In this document: positions 29,464 through 41,574 of the stretch, one piece after another
How positions within the stretch are numbered: the stretch's first letter is position 1
How the letters are laid out: the number at the start of each line of letters is the position of its first letter
Origin: Cafeteria roenbergensis
Lineage: Eukaryota; Sar; Bigyra; Bicosoecida; Cafeteriaceae
Direction of reading: 5' to 3'
NCBI GenBank assembly: GCA_008330645.1
Contig: VLTN01000001.1
Coordinates: forward strand, 620,001-684,000
DNA length: 64,000 nt
Made by a program: the position numbers and the translations under genes
Notes under the pieces: model-generated
The model's input: only the letters and a program-made list of their open reading frames with translations
What the model was told of the DNA's origin: nothing
The model's database searches: none

Positions 29464-31656
29464 ATGTCATCGGTCGCGGCACTGACACGGGGCAGCCCGG
29501 ATGTCGCGTCTTCGACAGAGGCAAACGCCGCCCGCGCGCGCGGCGGCGGCCCACTCGCACTCCCCCTGGTGGCGAGGGCCCCGATGCCGGGCCCTCACCT
29601 CCGGTGTTGCAAACGCCCAAGACGGGCGGCGGGCGAGCCGGGCGCGTCTGCGGCGAATGGAGTCGCGGGCCACGGGCCAGCCTCGAACAGCCGCGGCGTC
29701 TCGGCGGCCTCCCCGCGGGTACCGCGGTGGGCCCTGGTCGGGGCTGCCTTGGCGGTGCTCGTTTTCCCAGGCATGGGTGGGCTTGCCAGCCCGCTGCGCC
29801 TCGCGGGCCACGGCAGGACAAAATCGCTCAGCCAGCTTGCCGCTGGCCTACGCCAGGCTGGCGCGCCCGTCACGGCGGTGCAGCCCAGCTACCGCATCGG
29901 GAACCGGTCTGTCGTCCTGGGTGAGTGCTACGATGGGGCCACAGAGCCCGGCGGGCGGCGCGGCCAGGCCTGGGCGTCGCTCGCAATCGGGAGGCCGTGC
30001 GGCCATGGTCGGACGCTGGCGCGCCGCCCAAATGCGCTCGCTTTGGGAGCCGCCAGCCCAGTGCCAACAGCAGTCTCCGCCCCCATCCCTCGCGTTTGAC
30101 CGCGTGCGCGTGTGCTGCCTGGCTTCTCTCGCAGGTGACCTCGCTGCAGCTGGCGGGGCAGGCGGCGGCTTCGAGCTCACGCTGGACGAGACGCTGAACT
30201 CCGGCGTCGCCAGCGGGCCCCGGCCGTCGTTCGCCGCTCCATGGACCTCTTTGCCGGCGTGCATGGGTGACGGGAGCGCGGCCGGCCTCGTTGGCCTCGG
30301 CGCGATGCCCCTTGCGGTGAGAACCGGCTTGCGAGGCGCCCAGCAACCGCAGGCGGCGGCCGTTTCCGCCGCCGCCGCCAGCTGGACGCCGTGCCCGCGG
30401 TCCGACGCCTGCCTGAGCGCCAGCGGCGCTCCTCGCGCGAGCGCTTGCGTTGCGCGGGCGCGCTGGCCTCCCCTTGCGGCCGCCCTGCCTCACACCCACC
30501 CGCGCCCTGGCCCCCGCATGCCCGCCCACGCGAGCCGCCTCTCCTTGCAGCCCGGATTGCAAGTTGCACGCGAGATCGGAGCGGCTCGGTCTTCAACAAG
30601 CTTGCCGGCCAACTTGACAAACTTCCGGGCGATTGCGCTCGAGACTTGGATCATCCCGAGGAACCACGACTCGAGCTTCTGGGTGGCCAGCTACGGCAGC
30701 GAGCCCGGCTGCGACGCAGTGACCGAAAGGGAGCCGGCCCTACGCCTGCAGTCCCGCGTCACCCTGTCTGCCGATGGGTCCAGCTTCGTGGACGCCACGC
30801 TGGCCCAGCCTCGGGCCGACGGCGTCCTCGATCGCGAGGCCCTGACTGTTCGGGCTCTGACCCATGCCCAGCACGGCCAGCCGCACCACGCAATGCAGCG
30901 GCGCCCGAAGCAACACTTTTCGGTTTTGCTCGTCGGAGCTCCCGAATCGCTCGCGAGCGCGCCCCAAGATGCAGAGCCCGTCGGCCCGCTGGCGCCCGCA
31001 CGGGTGGCCCCAGGGGCCATCGTCGACGGCAGCTCGGAAGGCGAGGTGCGCCTGCTTGGCGCTTTCTGGGGAGGGCGGCCCGCAGACTCGGGGTGCCTGG
31101 GGTCGGACGCGGCAGCCCCCGGGCCGAGCGCAGCTACGATTTGCTTCGGCGGGCACGCGGGAGCCTGCGACCTGCACGCAAGTGCCTGCTTCGCTCCGCC
31201 GCCGACTGCAGCTGCAGCTTCACCGCCCAGCGGCAACGCGTCAAGCGCTGGGTGTGCCACGGGAGACCGAGCGACCCTGGGCGGAAGCGCGCCCTCCAGC
31301 TTGCCTGCCGTCGACGCGCTGGCGTTGCGGGCGGATGACTTCTCTGTGGTGATGCTGGCAGCCTGGTGGGACCCGTGCCCTGCGTGCAGCGAGGCGGGCG
31401 GCCACTGCGACGAGGCAGAGTGTCGGGTCAACGTGTCTCGGCTCGTGCAGGCCAGGGTCGCCCGCCCCTATCAGGTGCCTGCGCATGCCTCCCTGGCCAA
31501 CCTAGCAGAGGCCGACGGCCGGGCCTTTGACTGGTACGACTGCGGCAACGCTCCGGAGGGGAGCTTCGTGGACGGCAGTCCCGCCTGCGCTGGCGTCTGC
31601 TGGGCCGCTGCTGGCACCACCACCACCACCACCAGCGGCGGCGACGACGGCGGCAT

Positions 31657-31703
<47 letters not shown>

Positions 31704-34700
31704 CCTTTGGGCAGAGCTTGAAGGCGATCCCGTGGGTCACGGGGGGCGAATGGGGGGGTGCTGGCGCGCTCAGTAGTCGCGTCAACCACATGCATTGGGC
31801 GGGGGGCGTCGCAGGCGACAGCGCGACCGCGCCAGCGGGCCTGAACGTGTCAGTGTGGCCGAGCAACCGCTCGTGTGTCAGCGCTCAGTCCGTGGTGCCC
31901 GCTGCCGCCGAGGCCCTTGTGGGCCCGCTGGAGGCGACCAACCTCGCCGCCGCAGCCGCCGGCGCGGACGCGAGCCTCTGGGACGCGCTGCTCTCGCCGC
32001 TGCTAGGACACGCCGCTCTGCTCGTGACGATCACCGTGCCCCAGTCGCGGCTGCAATTCGTGACGCCGGCGGAGTTCGGCGCCGAGCTGGCCAGAGAGGC
32101 GGCCGCGGCGGGCGGCGGGCTGGCCGGGTGCGTCCTCGTAGACTGCGCGGAGTGCCCAGCGGCGGAGAACCGGTCAGCGTGGCGGCAGCCGGGCACCGAC
32201 TCGGAGTCGCAGCGCCACGCCTCTCTTCGCGAGGATGCTGGCATCAGGCTCCGGGTTCGGCTCAATTTTTGGCCGCCAGGATTTCCGGAGTGCGAGGGTC
32301 GGGGCTGGGCCACAGGCGACGCAGCGGCGCGGGGACGGTGGCTTGTCCGCGCCGGCAGCGGCCTAGCAGATGGCCTGCCTGTGGCCGTTGCCGGGAGGGG
32401 CGTGGACTCCGAGAGCGCGCTGCAAGGGCGGCCGGCTGCCGATAGGGAGACGATGGATCGATGGCGCACTGCGAGCGCGCTGTCCGCAGCGGCCACGCCG
32501 GCCGTGCAGGCAACGAGCCTGGCGTGGATGCTGTCCCACCCCGAGCTGGAGAGCTCCGTCGTGGGCGAGTGGCTCTCGTCCGCGGCCGTGGGGCACCCGG
32601 CGGACGCGAGGGACGCGGTGTCTCTGGCGTTCACGCTCCCATGCTTCACCGCCATCACCGGAACCCGGGCAGTGGTGCTCGCGGGGGGCGCCGAGGCGCG
32701 CTTTGCGACCGACTGCCACCCCGACCTGGTGGTGCTTCACAGCTGGGCCGTCGTCCTGGCGGCCCTGGGAGTGACGCTCGGCATCCCCGCCCTGCTGCTG
32801 CTCGGCTCCGGGGTGGCAGCGGGCGCGTGCAGCACCGGCGGCTCGGTCCGGTCGGCGCGCAGGTGGCGCGCCGGCGAGGCCCTCCGCTTCGTCCAGACGT
32901 CAATCACCACTTCTGCGGTGACGGGGTCAGCCAGGCTGGCCCGCAACGCGTCGCTCGTCGCCTGCACCATAGCCCTGGCCCGCGTCGGCGGGGCGTTCCT
33001 CACCCTCCTCGTCATGCTGCTCGCGGTGATCCTTGCCGTCTCGCTAGCCGCGGCGGTCGTGGTTGCGGCCGGGCCGTCGAGCCGGATGCGCCGGCTTGCC
33101 GTTCTGGACGCTCAGCCGCGCATCATCGATGGGTCGAGACTCTCTCACAGCACCGCCATCGCGACGTCAAGCAAGCTCGCCGACAGCGGCAGCCACGCCG
33201 AGGGAGGCCTGACCGCCCGCACCATCACCACTGGGGCCGCGGTGATGCTGGCTGACGCGCCGTGCGACAGCCGGCCTCTGATGGCGGCGCTCGACGCAGC
33301 GGCGCAGACGGCTGCCGCTTCCGCGGCCGCCCGCCCCCGCCTCGAGCCGTCGCCAAGCCTGCACCTGACAACGGCGAAGCAAGCGCAGACAGGCGACGAC
33401 GGTGCCGGTGCCCACCGTGGCCGTGGCAGCTGCGCCGGCAGCTGCCTCGGCTGCTTCCGCTGCTGCTCGGACCTGGCGATATGCCACCCGCAGGCCGTCT
33501 TCGTCACGGCACCCGGCGTGCGCTCGGCCTGGACCAGCACGGGCCCGCTCGCCATGCTCGTCAGCCTGCTAGTGGGGACGGGCGACGCGCTGGCTGGTTG
33601 GGAGTGCCTCGCCGGCTGCGCTGCCGTGCCCGCCCTCCTGGCCGAGGCCAGGGCCCCGGCTGCGGCGCCGTCTGTGCAGCCGCCTGCCGCGCCGGCGTTC
33701 GGGTCCATCCACCACCACGCGCACCGCAACAGGAGGGACAAGCTCCGTGTCCGCGTGCCAGTGGCGCCGCCCCGGCCCTCGGGCGCTGCTCATCGCCAGC
33801 GGGTGAGCGACGCGCTCCGCTCCGGAGCAGCCAGCGACTCTCGCGTCAGCACGTCCCTGAGCTCCGGCCTGCCCAACGGCCAGGGCTCTGGGCGCCACAA
33901 GGGCACTTCGAGCAGCGGTGCGGCGGAGCAGGCCAGGACGGCGTCCTCCGCTGCGCCAGCGCGCGGCGCGGCGTCGTTCAGCGCCGCTCGCTCTTCCACC
34001 GCCCTCGCTGACCCGCCCGTGCCGACGTCGGCAGAGCCGCCTCGGCCTTCCGTTCACAAGGAGCTGCGCGCGTCGGCGCTGCAGCAGTCGCGGCTGGTCG
34101 TCGTCGGTCGCGGCGGCCGGCTGCCGCTGGTGCCGGAGTCGCCGGACAGGCAGGAGCTTCAGCTCGACTCGAGCAGCACCGGCCGCTCTGCTGACCTAAC
34201 TGTGAGGCAGTCGGCCCGACGTGCCGCACAAGGGGCTGAGGGCTGCGAGGCCGCGCGCCCGGCGCGGGCGAGGGCCAGGCCAGGGCCAGCAGCGAGCGGC
34301 AGCAGCGGCGAGTCCGGCCCCGGGTCTGGCGCTGCCGGCACGGGTCCAAGCGCTCGCGGCGTCTCGCAAGACTCCAGGGCTGCCGCGAAGGGGCGGAACT
34401 TGGACCTTGCCAGGGCGCTGAGCTCCTTGGGAAGCAGCGGCCGGCGCAGCAGCAGCGCCTCCGACAGCGCAGGCACGGTCGGCAGCGACGACAACGGCGA
34501 CCGCCCGAGCGCCGCTGTCAGGGCGGCGAGCTGCGAGGCAACGGACGGTCGCGGGGTCGTCCACTTTGACCCGGGCACTCCCGTGGGCAGCAAGGAGCAC
34601 CGGTTTCACGGACTCACCATGTCGGCTGACAGGTTCAGCGGCGAGGTTCAAACGCCCCGGGAGCCTCGAGCGCCTGCCATCGAGCCCTTCCCCGTCCTGC

Positions 34701-35674
34701 AGCTCTCTGGGAGAGAGTCGGACCTGGTCGCGCACGGCGGGCCGGCGCTTGGCACGGAGGCCGCGGGCACCGCGGCCCGCGGGTCGCGGCACACGTTTGC
34801 CCGGCAGAGCGCCCCGGGGAAGTGGGACGCCTACCTTGCGCCGGCCTCGCCGCGCGTGGCCAGATCCGACGCCCCCTTGGGCAGTGGCCGTGGCGACAGG
34901 AGCGGAGGCGCTGCCAGTGCCGTGGCTAGCAGGGAGCATGCTCCGCGCTCGCGCCAGGCCACTTCCGCCGGACACGTCCCTGCGCGGCCCTCGCGCCCAC
35001 CGACCAGCACCTCCGGGGCGCGAACCGCGGTCGCGAGCAGGCTCTCCCCGGCTCCGGGAACGCCGCAGGGGCGCAATGGGGACGCGTCGCGCACGGCGGG
35101 GCGCAGCGCCGCCGCCGCCACGGGCACCTCCTCCCAGGTCGCCGCGCCCCTTCCCCCGGCAAAGCGCGCCTTCTGGGGCAACTGGGTCGTGGAGTGCGCG
35201 CCGTCCGCCGTCCTCGTGCAGGCCGCCTCCCTAGCCGCGCCCAGGCGGTCGCAGGCGATGCGGGCCGCCATCCAGGAGGCGATGGCGGACGGCTTCGAGG
35301 CCGCATGGGCCCGCGTCCGCGTCGCCGCAGTGGTCCTCAGACCTGTCCAGCTGGTTCTGGACTTCGCGTGCCTCATCTTCGCCGGGCTGTGCTTGGCAGA
35401 GCTCAAGTTTATGATCCCGCAAGGCCCGATCTCGCGCTCCCTGGTCGCCAACGCGCTCTCAGCCGCGGGGCTGCCGATCACAGAGTCCACTATTGCGGCT
35501 ACCATCGTCGGGGTCCAGGCATGGAGCGTCCGCCAGCTGGCGTCGCGAGCCTCTGCGTCGTGCACCATCCTGCTCGCCAGCTGCGCGATTTCTCTTCTTG
35601 CGGCCGCATGGCGGGCCACGACTTGTTGTTGGGTGGCTCCCCCGAGGATGCCCGTGCAGTTGCAGAGAGCGTAA
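29464..35674 (+). CDS. Large multi-pass membrane protein with an extracellular LamG-like region
   Basis: Three exons, 29464-29920, 30135-30316 and 30551-35674, join in phases 1 and 0 (GTGAGT...TCGCAG; GTGAGA...TTGCAG) to give 1,920 residues. A signal-anchor-like segment ([13 protein letters not shown]) lies near residue 90. Residues ~230-370 resemble a concanavalin/laminin-G fold ([11 protein letters not shown], then [26 protein letters not shown]); this is a weak match. Cysteine-rich stretches and N-glycosylation sites follow. Hydrophobic segments begin near residue 940 ([19 protein letters not shown]), 1013-1055, ~1210, ~1800-1835 and ~1885-1905. Between ~1250 and ~1750 a long Ser/Ala/Arg-rich region has no recognised domain. 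I do not recognise the family; it may be a cell-surface receptor or adhesion protein. The chosen ATG lies well before the hydrophobic segment, so the true start is uncertain. Confidence 0.65.
31615..31702 (+). repeat. Trinucleotide repeats coding for poly-Thr and poly-Ser
   Basis: A (CAC)n run (31615-31635) and, after a short Gly/Asp spacer, fifteen perfect AGC copies (31658-31702) inside the large membrane protein gene. The translation is six threonines and a serine tract. Confidence 0.9.
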
Positions 35675-35838
35675 TGCAGCCCAGATTGGCTTGCCAAACC
35701 CGGGTGCAGAGCCCAGCGGCGCGCAAACACACTCTCCTGGCAGCGCAGATCTCGGCGAGCCAGCGCAGCGATTTGTTCCGCCAGGGCTCGCACTCCGCCA
35801 GCTTCTCCGCCTCCAGAGCGACCGCGCGAACACCAGCC

Positions 35839-36910
35839 ATGTCCATGACTAGCCGTGCAATCCGCATCACCGAGCGCGCCCTCGCGGCCGCCGCCAAGGA
35901 CACCGCGCACGTGGCCGGCCTGTCCAGCGTGGCCCAGGCTTCGGCGACGCTTCCCGACCTGGACTACGGCTACGATGCCCTCGAGCCCGTCATCAGCGCG
36001 GGAATCATGGAGCTCCACCACTCCAAGCACCACCAGACCTACGTGAACAACCTCAACGCGGCCCTTGAGAAGTACACTGACGCAGAGGCGCGCGGTGACG
36101 TTGCCGCCATGATCGCGCTGCAGGGCGCCATCCGCTTCAACGGCGGCGGCCACATCAACCATTCTCTCTTCTGGAAGAACTTGGCCCCCGCCTCAGCCGG
36201 TGGCGGCGGAGCCCCCGAGGGAGAGCTTGCCAAGCGCATCGACGCCGAGTTCGGCGATTTCGAGGTGCGCAACGATGGCGTCGCGCCCGGCCTGCGCGCA
36301 GCACGCCTGCGGCATAGCTCCCATGCCATTGGTTCGCTCCCCCTTTGTTAGGCTGTGGCGCTGTTTTGGGCTCGCGCGTTGGCGCTGGGCTCGGGGTCCG
36401 TGGCGGCTTCCTTTGCTGACGCGGCCCCGCCGCGCTGTCGCCGACTGCCGTTTCTCGCCCTCTAGTCGCCGTGCTGCGTCTTGTTCCCCCCCACCGCAGT
36501 CCTTCAAGGCTAAGTTCAACGCGCAGACGGCTGCCGTTCAGGGCTCCGGCTGGGGCTGGCTGGTCTACCACCCGGAGAAGGACACCGTCGCCATCCACAC
36601 CACCCAGAACCAGGACCCTGTGTCCATGTCTGGCCTGGTGCCGCTTCTTGGCGTGGACGTGTGGGAGTGAGTTTGCGCGCTGCGAGCCTGCTTGCCGGTC
36701 TCTCGGTTGAGCCTGAGAGAGCGCCGGTCGAGTTGCTCTGGCATGCGTGGGCAAAGTCTCTGCCCTCGCTCCGTTTGTGCCTGAGCCCGCTGTCGCAGGC
36801 ACGCCTACTACCTCGACTACAAGAACGCTCGTCCCGAGTACCTCAAGAACATCTGGAAGGTCGTGGACATGGGCGAGGTGGCTGCCCGCCTTGACCAGGC
36901 GCGCGCGTGA
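35839..36910 (+). CDS. SOD2: Mitochondrial-type manganese superoxide dismutase
   Basis: Exons 35839-36264, 36500-36666 and 36799-36910 join in phases 0 and 2 (GTGCGC...CCGCAG; GTGAGT...TCGCAG) to give 234 residues. After a ~35-residue basic, Ala-rich leader consistent with a mitochondrial presequence comes [13 protein letters not shown], then [17 protein letters not shown] with the first His ligand, [11 protein letters not shown] with the second, and [20 protein letters not shown] with the Asp and last His ligands. VQGSGWGW places glutamine where Mn-type enzymes have it, favouring manganese over iron. The enzyme converts superoxide to hydrogen peroxide and oxygen. The alternative ATG two codons on (35845) is equally possible. 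All metal ligands and the tyrosine in HHQTY are present; the three-exon model restores a full-length family member. Confidence 0.95.
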
Positions 36911-37113
36911 GCCTGTCGCTTGCAGTGCGTGAGCCGTGCCGCCTGCTCCCGGCAGCAGAATGTGATATGCAGCAGCCCCATCACCACCAACGTAGATCCC
37001 AGCATCGTCTTCATTGGTCGACGGAGCATCATGTCGCGCAAGGCATGCGTCACACTCACACCGCCGGAAGCCCGTCCCAGAACAGGCTCCCACCCGAAAG
37101 CGCAGGTTCGCGC

Positions 37114-37840
37114 TTACTCCGGCTTGGGCCGGAAGGCGCAGCCGTCCGTGATGGAGGCCTTGCCGCCAGTGGGGTGGCTCAGCACGGTGGCGCAGCCGGC
37201 GCACATGACCGCGGTCTGGGCATGGGAGAAGACCGTGGTGCTGCGGTTGCAGGTCGAACAATCAGGGGGGCACGCGAAAGCGAGGCGGTGGACGAAGAGC
37301 GCGGCAGGCCCGGAGGTATCGGAACCAGGCGCAGTGGCGGCTGGCCGCCCACCGAGGCGCGACTGCAGGGCGCGGTCCACAGGCGCGCTTTTCACCCAGA
37401 GGCACGTGCGGGCTGGTCTCACATGGAGAAGCAGCCCGGGCAGCGGACGTCCATGAAGAAGGAGTTGGGGGCCTGTACGAGGCGCTTGAGCTTGTGCTTG
37501 CGCTTCTCGGCAGCGGGCTCGGGGTGGAGAAGGTCAACGAGAGTCTTGGGCTGCGGAACGGAGAAGGCGAAAAGGCAATGGAACGCAAAGCGCGCGAGAG
37601 CAGTGGACGGCCAGCTCTCTCGATGCAGTGGCCCGCCCAATACCGCCCCGGCTCCAAGAGGGCCACAACGGCCATCCCCACACCCCCACAGCCGCCCGTC
37701 CCAGCCTCTCCACGGCGACCTCCCGCCGGGCAGCGCGGTCCTCGAAGCAGAGGCGCTTCCGTCAAGGGGAGAATTCCACCCCGCCTGCCAGCTCGAGTGA
37801 GGCCTCGCAGCCACCAGGCTCAGAACACTGCACGCACCAT
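37114..37840 (-). CDS. RPS27: Ribosomal protein eS27 (RPS27)
   Basis: Exons 37838-37840, 37423-37550 and 37114-37240 (minus strand) give 85 residues, against 84 in human. Exon 2 starts [20 protein letters not shown] and runs through [19 protein letters not shown]; the phase-2 intron (GTGAGA...CCGCAG) recreates ITTVFSHAQ, and exon 3 continues with [22 protein letters not shown]. The zinc ribbon is CPGC and CAGC. The first exon appears to be the ATG alone, followed by GTGCGT and a 287-nt intron ending TTCCGCAG; this gives [13 protein letters not shown], the right length against human MPLAKDLLHPSP. Alternative upstream starts would add an unrelated sequence. eS27 is part of the 40S subunit head. 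The coding identity is certain; the 3-nt first exon is inferred from splice consensus and protein length. Confidence 0.95.
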
Positions 37841-38542
37841 GGTTGCCGAAGGGGGGCTGAGGAAGTGCTCGGGGACCGCCAGGTGCGAGCGCTGAGTGGA
37901 AAGGGGTCTTTGCAGCTTCGACGGCCTTGACGGCTGTGCCGACGTCGGCCCCTTGCTTGCGAGGAGGAAATATTACGGCTGTGCTGAGAAGGCTTCGCTC
38001 GTTGACAATCCCCGCCCGCCACTGAAGCCCGTGCGCCGAAAGCGGCACGCTAGCCATGGCCATGCGCGGCCGGGAGCGCGAAGCAGGGCTGTGGCGCCCC
38101 TCGCGCAGTCGCAGCCGCATATCGAGCACGGGCCAGCTCAGCCACTCCCGCACGCTCTGCGCTCTCCCAGCGAGTTCTAGCTGCGCAAGAACATTTTCAG
38201 CGGCCTGCCTTTGGGCTCGGTCACTCCGCCTGGGGGCCACGCCTCCTTACCAGCGCGGTCGGCGACCCGAGGTTTTGTAGCGCCTGCACAGCGCGCGTTA
38301 AGGGCCGATGCCGGGCACTGGCCCCTGGCCTCTTTCGCCGAGCACAAGACCTTGTCGGCTCGAAAAGTGCTGAGGGCAACGTAGGAGGCAAGCAGCACGG
38401 GAACGCTGCTTTCAACGCCACCACATCCGCCCCATGGCGGATGACGTGGCAACGCGCAGAGCGCGCCGTTGGTTGGCGTCTGCTGCAGGATCTGCTCCAC
38501 ACCCGCAGGCGCCAGGCCGGCGGAAGCGGGAGAAGGCGCGCG
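37841..38542. other. Divergent region between eS27 and the coiled-coil gene
   Basis: About 0.7 kb, visibly less GC-rich than the genes beside it. It probably contains the strong promoter expected of a ribosomal protein gene, but I cannot name a motif with confidence. No gene is recognised. Confidence 0.35.
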
Positions 38543-41174
38543 ATGGCAGCAAGCCTGAAGCAAGTCGTGACACACTCCCTTGAGCTGGCGCCCAACCATG
38601 TGTGCAGCATGCCGGAAGGGCGGTTCGTGGTTGCAGCGGCCGGCGCAGGAGCCGACAACTGGCTCGCGGAAGTTCTAGCCGTCCCTGCAGACCGCGTGCA
38701 TGCTGGCGGTGCCGCAGGGGAGGTGCTTCCCGATGGCGTTGCCCTCGAGGACTCGCGCGCCCCAGGCGCCTTCAGCGCTTTCCTGGGGCGCGGGCCCAAG
38801 GCAGGTGAGACATTCACTCCTGCCGTTGTTCCACCGCGAGAAAGCTCCTGCCCTCCCTCCCTCCCTCCACCAGCCCTTTCGTCCGTCCCCCTTTCCCGCC
38901 CCGCCGCGCTCGTTGGCCGCAGCGCTGTGGATTCAGTTCCCGAGTGGGCCGAGGTGCAATCGCTGGGTGCTGTTCCTGCGAGTGGCGCAAGCTCCTTCGA
39001 GCACTGTTGACAGAGTCAAAGCTCCCAAACCGCTGTTGCCAAGGCTCCCTCAGGCGGCATGCCTGGGCGCAGACGCGGTGGGTGGCACTGTCTGGTCTGG
39101 TTGGAGTGCCCCCACAACGGTGGTGGTGAGCTCCGCCGAAGACGCAAAAAAAAACTGGACAAAGGCAGTTCGGACCTTTGAAGTCGAGCTGGAGGAGCTT
39201 GGGGAACTGAGCGGCAAGCTCCTCGAACAGAACAACCGCCATGCGGCATCCTTGAAGGAACTCGCCACGAGGAAAGAGGCGATGGCCGAGTCGTTGCAGG
39301 TGATGCGAGGGACGCTGGAGGAGCACGCCTCGGAATTGACGGCGGCCGAGGCTGAGATCGCTCGCCTCACGCGCGAGAAGGACGAGGCCAGAGCTGCGGC
39401 TGAGGCTGCTGCCGCCGAGTCGGCCGAGCAGGCGGCCCGACTGGCGCGGGAGAAGGACGAGGCAGTGGCGGAGGCCGAGGCTGCTGCCGCCGAGTCGGCA
39501 GAGCAGGCGGCCCGACTGGCGCGGGAGCGGGACGAGGCAGTGGCGGAGGCCGAGGCTGAGATCGCTCGCCTCACGCGCGAGAAGGACGAGGCCAGAGCTG
39601 CGGCTGAGGCTGCTGCCGCCGAGTCGGCAGAGCAGGCGGCCCGACTGGCGCGGGAGCGGGACGAGGCAGTGGCGGAGGCCGAGGCTGCTGCCGCCGAGTC
39701 GGCAGAGCAGGCGGCCCGACTGGCGCGGGAGCGGGACGAGGCAGTGGCGGAGGCCGAGGCTGAGATCGCTCGCCTCACGCGCGAGAAGGCCGAGGCAGTG
39801 GCGGAGGCCGAGGCTGAGATCGCTCGCCTCACGCGCGAGAAGGACGAGGCCAGCGCTGAGGCCGAGGCTGAGATCGCTCGCCTCGCGCGCGAGAAGGACG
39901 AGGCCAGCGCTGCGTCCGAGGCTGAGATCGCTCGCCTCGCGCGCGAGAAGGACGAGGCCAGAGCTGCGGCTGAGGCTGCTGCCGCCGAGTCGGCCGAGCA
40001 GGCGGCCCGACTGGCGCGGGAGCGGGACGAGGCAGTGGCGGAGGCCGAGGCTGAGATCGCTCGCCTCACGCGCGAGAAGGCCGAGGCAGTGGCGGAGGCC
40101 GAGGCTGAGATCGCTCGCCTCGCGCGCGAGAAGGACGAGGCCAGAGCTGCGGCTGAGGCAGCTGCCGCCGAGTCGGCCGAGCAGGCGGCCCGACTGGCGC
40201 GCGAGAAGGCCGAGGCAGTGGCGGAGGCCGAGGCTGAGATCGCTCGCCTCGCGCGCGAGAAGGACGAGGCCAGCGCTGCGTCCGAGGCTGAGATCGCTCG
40301 CCTCACGCGCGAGAAGGACGAGGCCAGAGCCACAGCCGACGGTGCCAAGAGCGACAGCCATGCTGCGCTCGCAGAGGCCACGAAGGTTGCAGCCGACCTG
40401 GAGGCGGAGCTCCAGGAGACGAAGGCGAAGCTGGCTGAAACTTGCAGCTCGCGTGACGAGATGGAGCTCGCCCACTCCGCCGACCTCAGTACTGCCCAGG
40501 AGCGGATGGGGGGCGCGGAGCTGGCGCTTCGCGAGAGCAAGGCTCGGGAGTCTCGGCTCAAGGCCCGAGTCATGTCTCTTGAGCAAGCCGACCTGGAGTC
40601 TGTCCGGGCGCGCCATGAGCTTGAGGCCACGCGACGAGAGCTCGAATCTGCTGAGAGCCGCGCGATGGCCTTGCAGCTCCACATGGAGGAAATGGAGCAG
40701 TCTTCTGACGCGGAGCGCAAGCTTGCAAGTGTCATGAAGGCTCTAAAGTCAGCGCATCCTTCGACGTACCGCATGATCCAGAACGAGCTCAGCGCCGAGT
40801 CCCGCAGGACTGCTGCTGCGCCCGCCAGAGGCCTCGGCGGGATCGGCAGCAGAGGCGGCGGTGCCACCGCGGCCGGTCAGCCCCCTGCAGCAGCGCAGGG
40901 CCATGCTGCGACCGGCGCTGCCGGGAGAACGAGCGGCGGGGAAGCCGCAACTGTCGGAGGCACGCGCTCAGCCGCTTTCGCCGGGGCGGGCGCCCGTGCG
41001 ACCGCCACGGGAGGTGCCTCGTGGCCGGCGGGCACCGCAAGCTCGCAAGCAGCGGCTCGGAGTCGCGCGGAGCCTCCCGCCCCTGCCGCCCAAGCCCCTG
41101 TCCCTGCTGCCCCGCTTGGTGCAGCGGACACCGCATGGCGCGGCCGCGTGACAGGCGGCCGCTTTGAGGGCTGA
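38543..41174 (+). CDS. Repetitive coiled-coil protein
   Basis: Exon 1, 38543-38804, starts MAASLKQVVTHSLELAPNH and ends with donor GTGAGA. Exon 2 runs to 41174 and starts at 38923 (CCGCAG, 837 residues in total) or 39073 (GCGCAG, 787 residues); both are phase-compatible. From about 39346 to 40331 the protein is a heptad-rich coil made of two alternating units, one like AEAEIARLTREKDEA and one like AAAESAEQAARLAREKDEAVA, repeated many times with few changes. A non-repetitive coil follows (LEAELQETKAKLAE; HELEATRRELESAESR), then a patch KLASVMKALKSAHPSTYRMI and an Ala/Gly-rich tail. The N-terminal ~90 residues are not coiled and not recognised. This probably is a structural or tethering protein. 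The opposite strand carries a long open frame over the repeats that is an artefact. Confidence 0.75.
39346..40331 (+). repeat. Imperfect tandem repeats coding for the coiled coil
   Basis: About 1 kb in which blocks of roughly 42-48 and 75-90 bases recur in changing order with near-identical DNA. One block contains gaggctgagatcgctcgcct and another contains gagcaggcggcccgactggc. Silent positions are conserved as well as coding ones, which points to recent duplication or gene conversion rather than selection on protein alone. Confidence 0.88.
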
Positions 41175-41574
41175 ATTGCTTGGTCTGCCCCGGGACTGGA
41201 ACCCGCCTTTGGTTCGGCATTGCCTCCGATGTGCAATTTCGCTCAGCACTGTCATGCGAGACGCCCCTGCCTTGTCAACCTCACGCGATCGCACACCCCT
41301 GCGGCTTGGCACAGCAACACATTCCATCGACTGGCACGGCGTGTCTCGCGGACCAGCAATGGTCTCCAGCGCTGAGGGGAGGCTGGCGCAGTCGCTCACG
41401 CGTTCTCGCCCGCTCGACGAGGTGCCAGCATAGACTGTCTTCCCCTCGCTGACACCCAGCGTTCGCCCGCCCCTTGCGGAGCCTTGTCCGCCGTTAGCCC
41501 GCTTCGCCGTCCAAAGCACTCCAGCTGCGCAAAGATTGCGCTCACACGTCCTACTCGCCGGCGCACGAGCGGAT
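41175..41574. other. Convergent intergenic region
   Basis: Gap between the coiled-coil gene stop and the stop of the RDEL protein gene. Nothing beyond probable 3' UTRs is recognised. Confidence 0.35.

Noticed and set aside
36817-37059. Possible small membrane protein on the minus strand (MMLRRPMKTMLG onward)
   Set aside because: It lies between two converging genes, overlaps the last exon of the SOD gene, starts with GTG unless shortened, and has no partner exon. It is more likely UTR.
39346-40331. CRISPR-like or satellite array
   Set aside because: Repeats are in frame, of variable unit length and code for regular heptads; there are no unique spacers.
38814-40682. Leu/Ser-rich open frame on the minus strand over the repeats
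   Set aside because: It is the mirror of the coiled-coil repeats; the plus-strand frame gives proper heptads and a spliced N-terminus.
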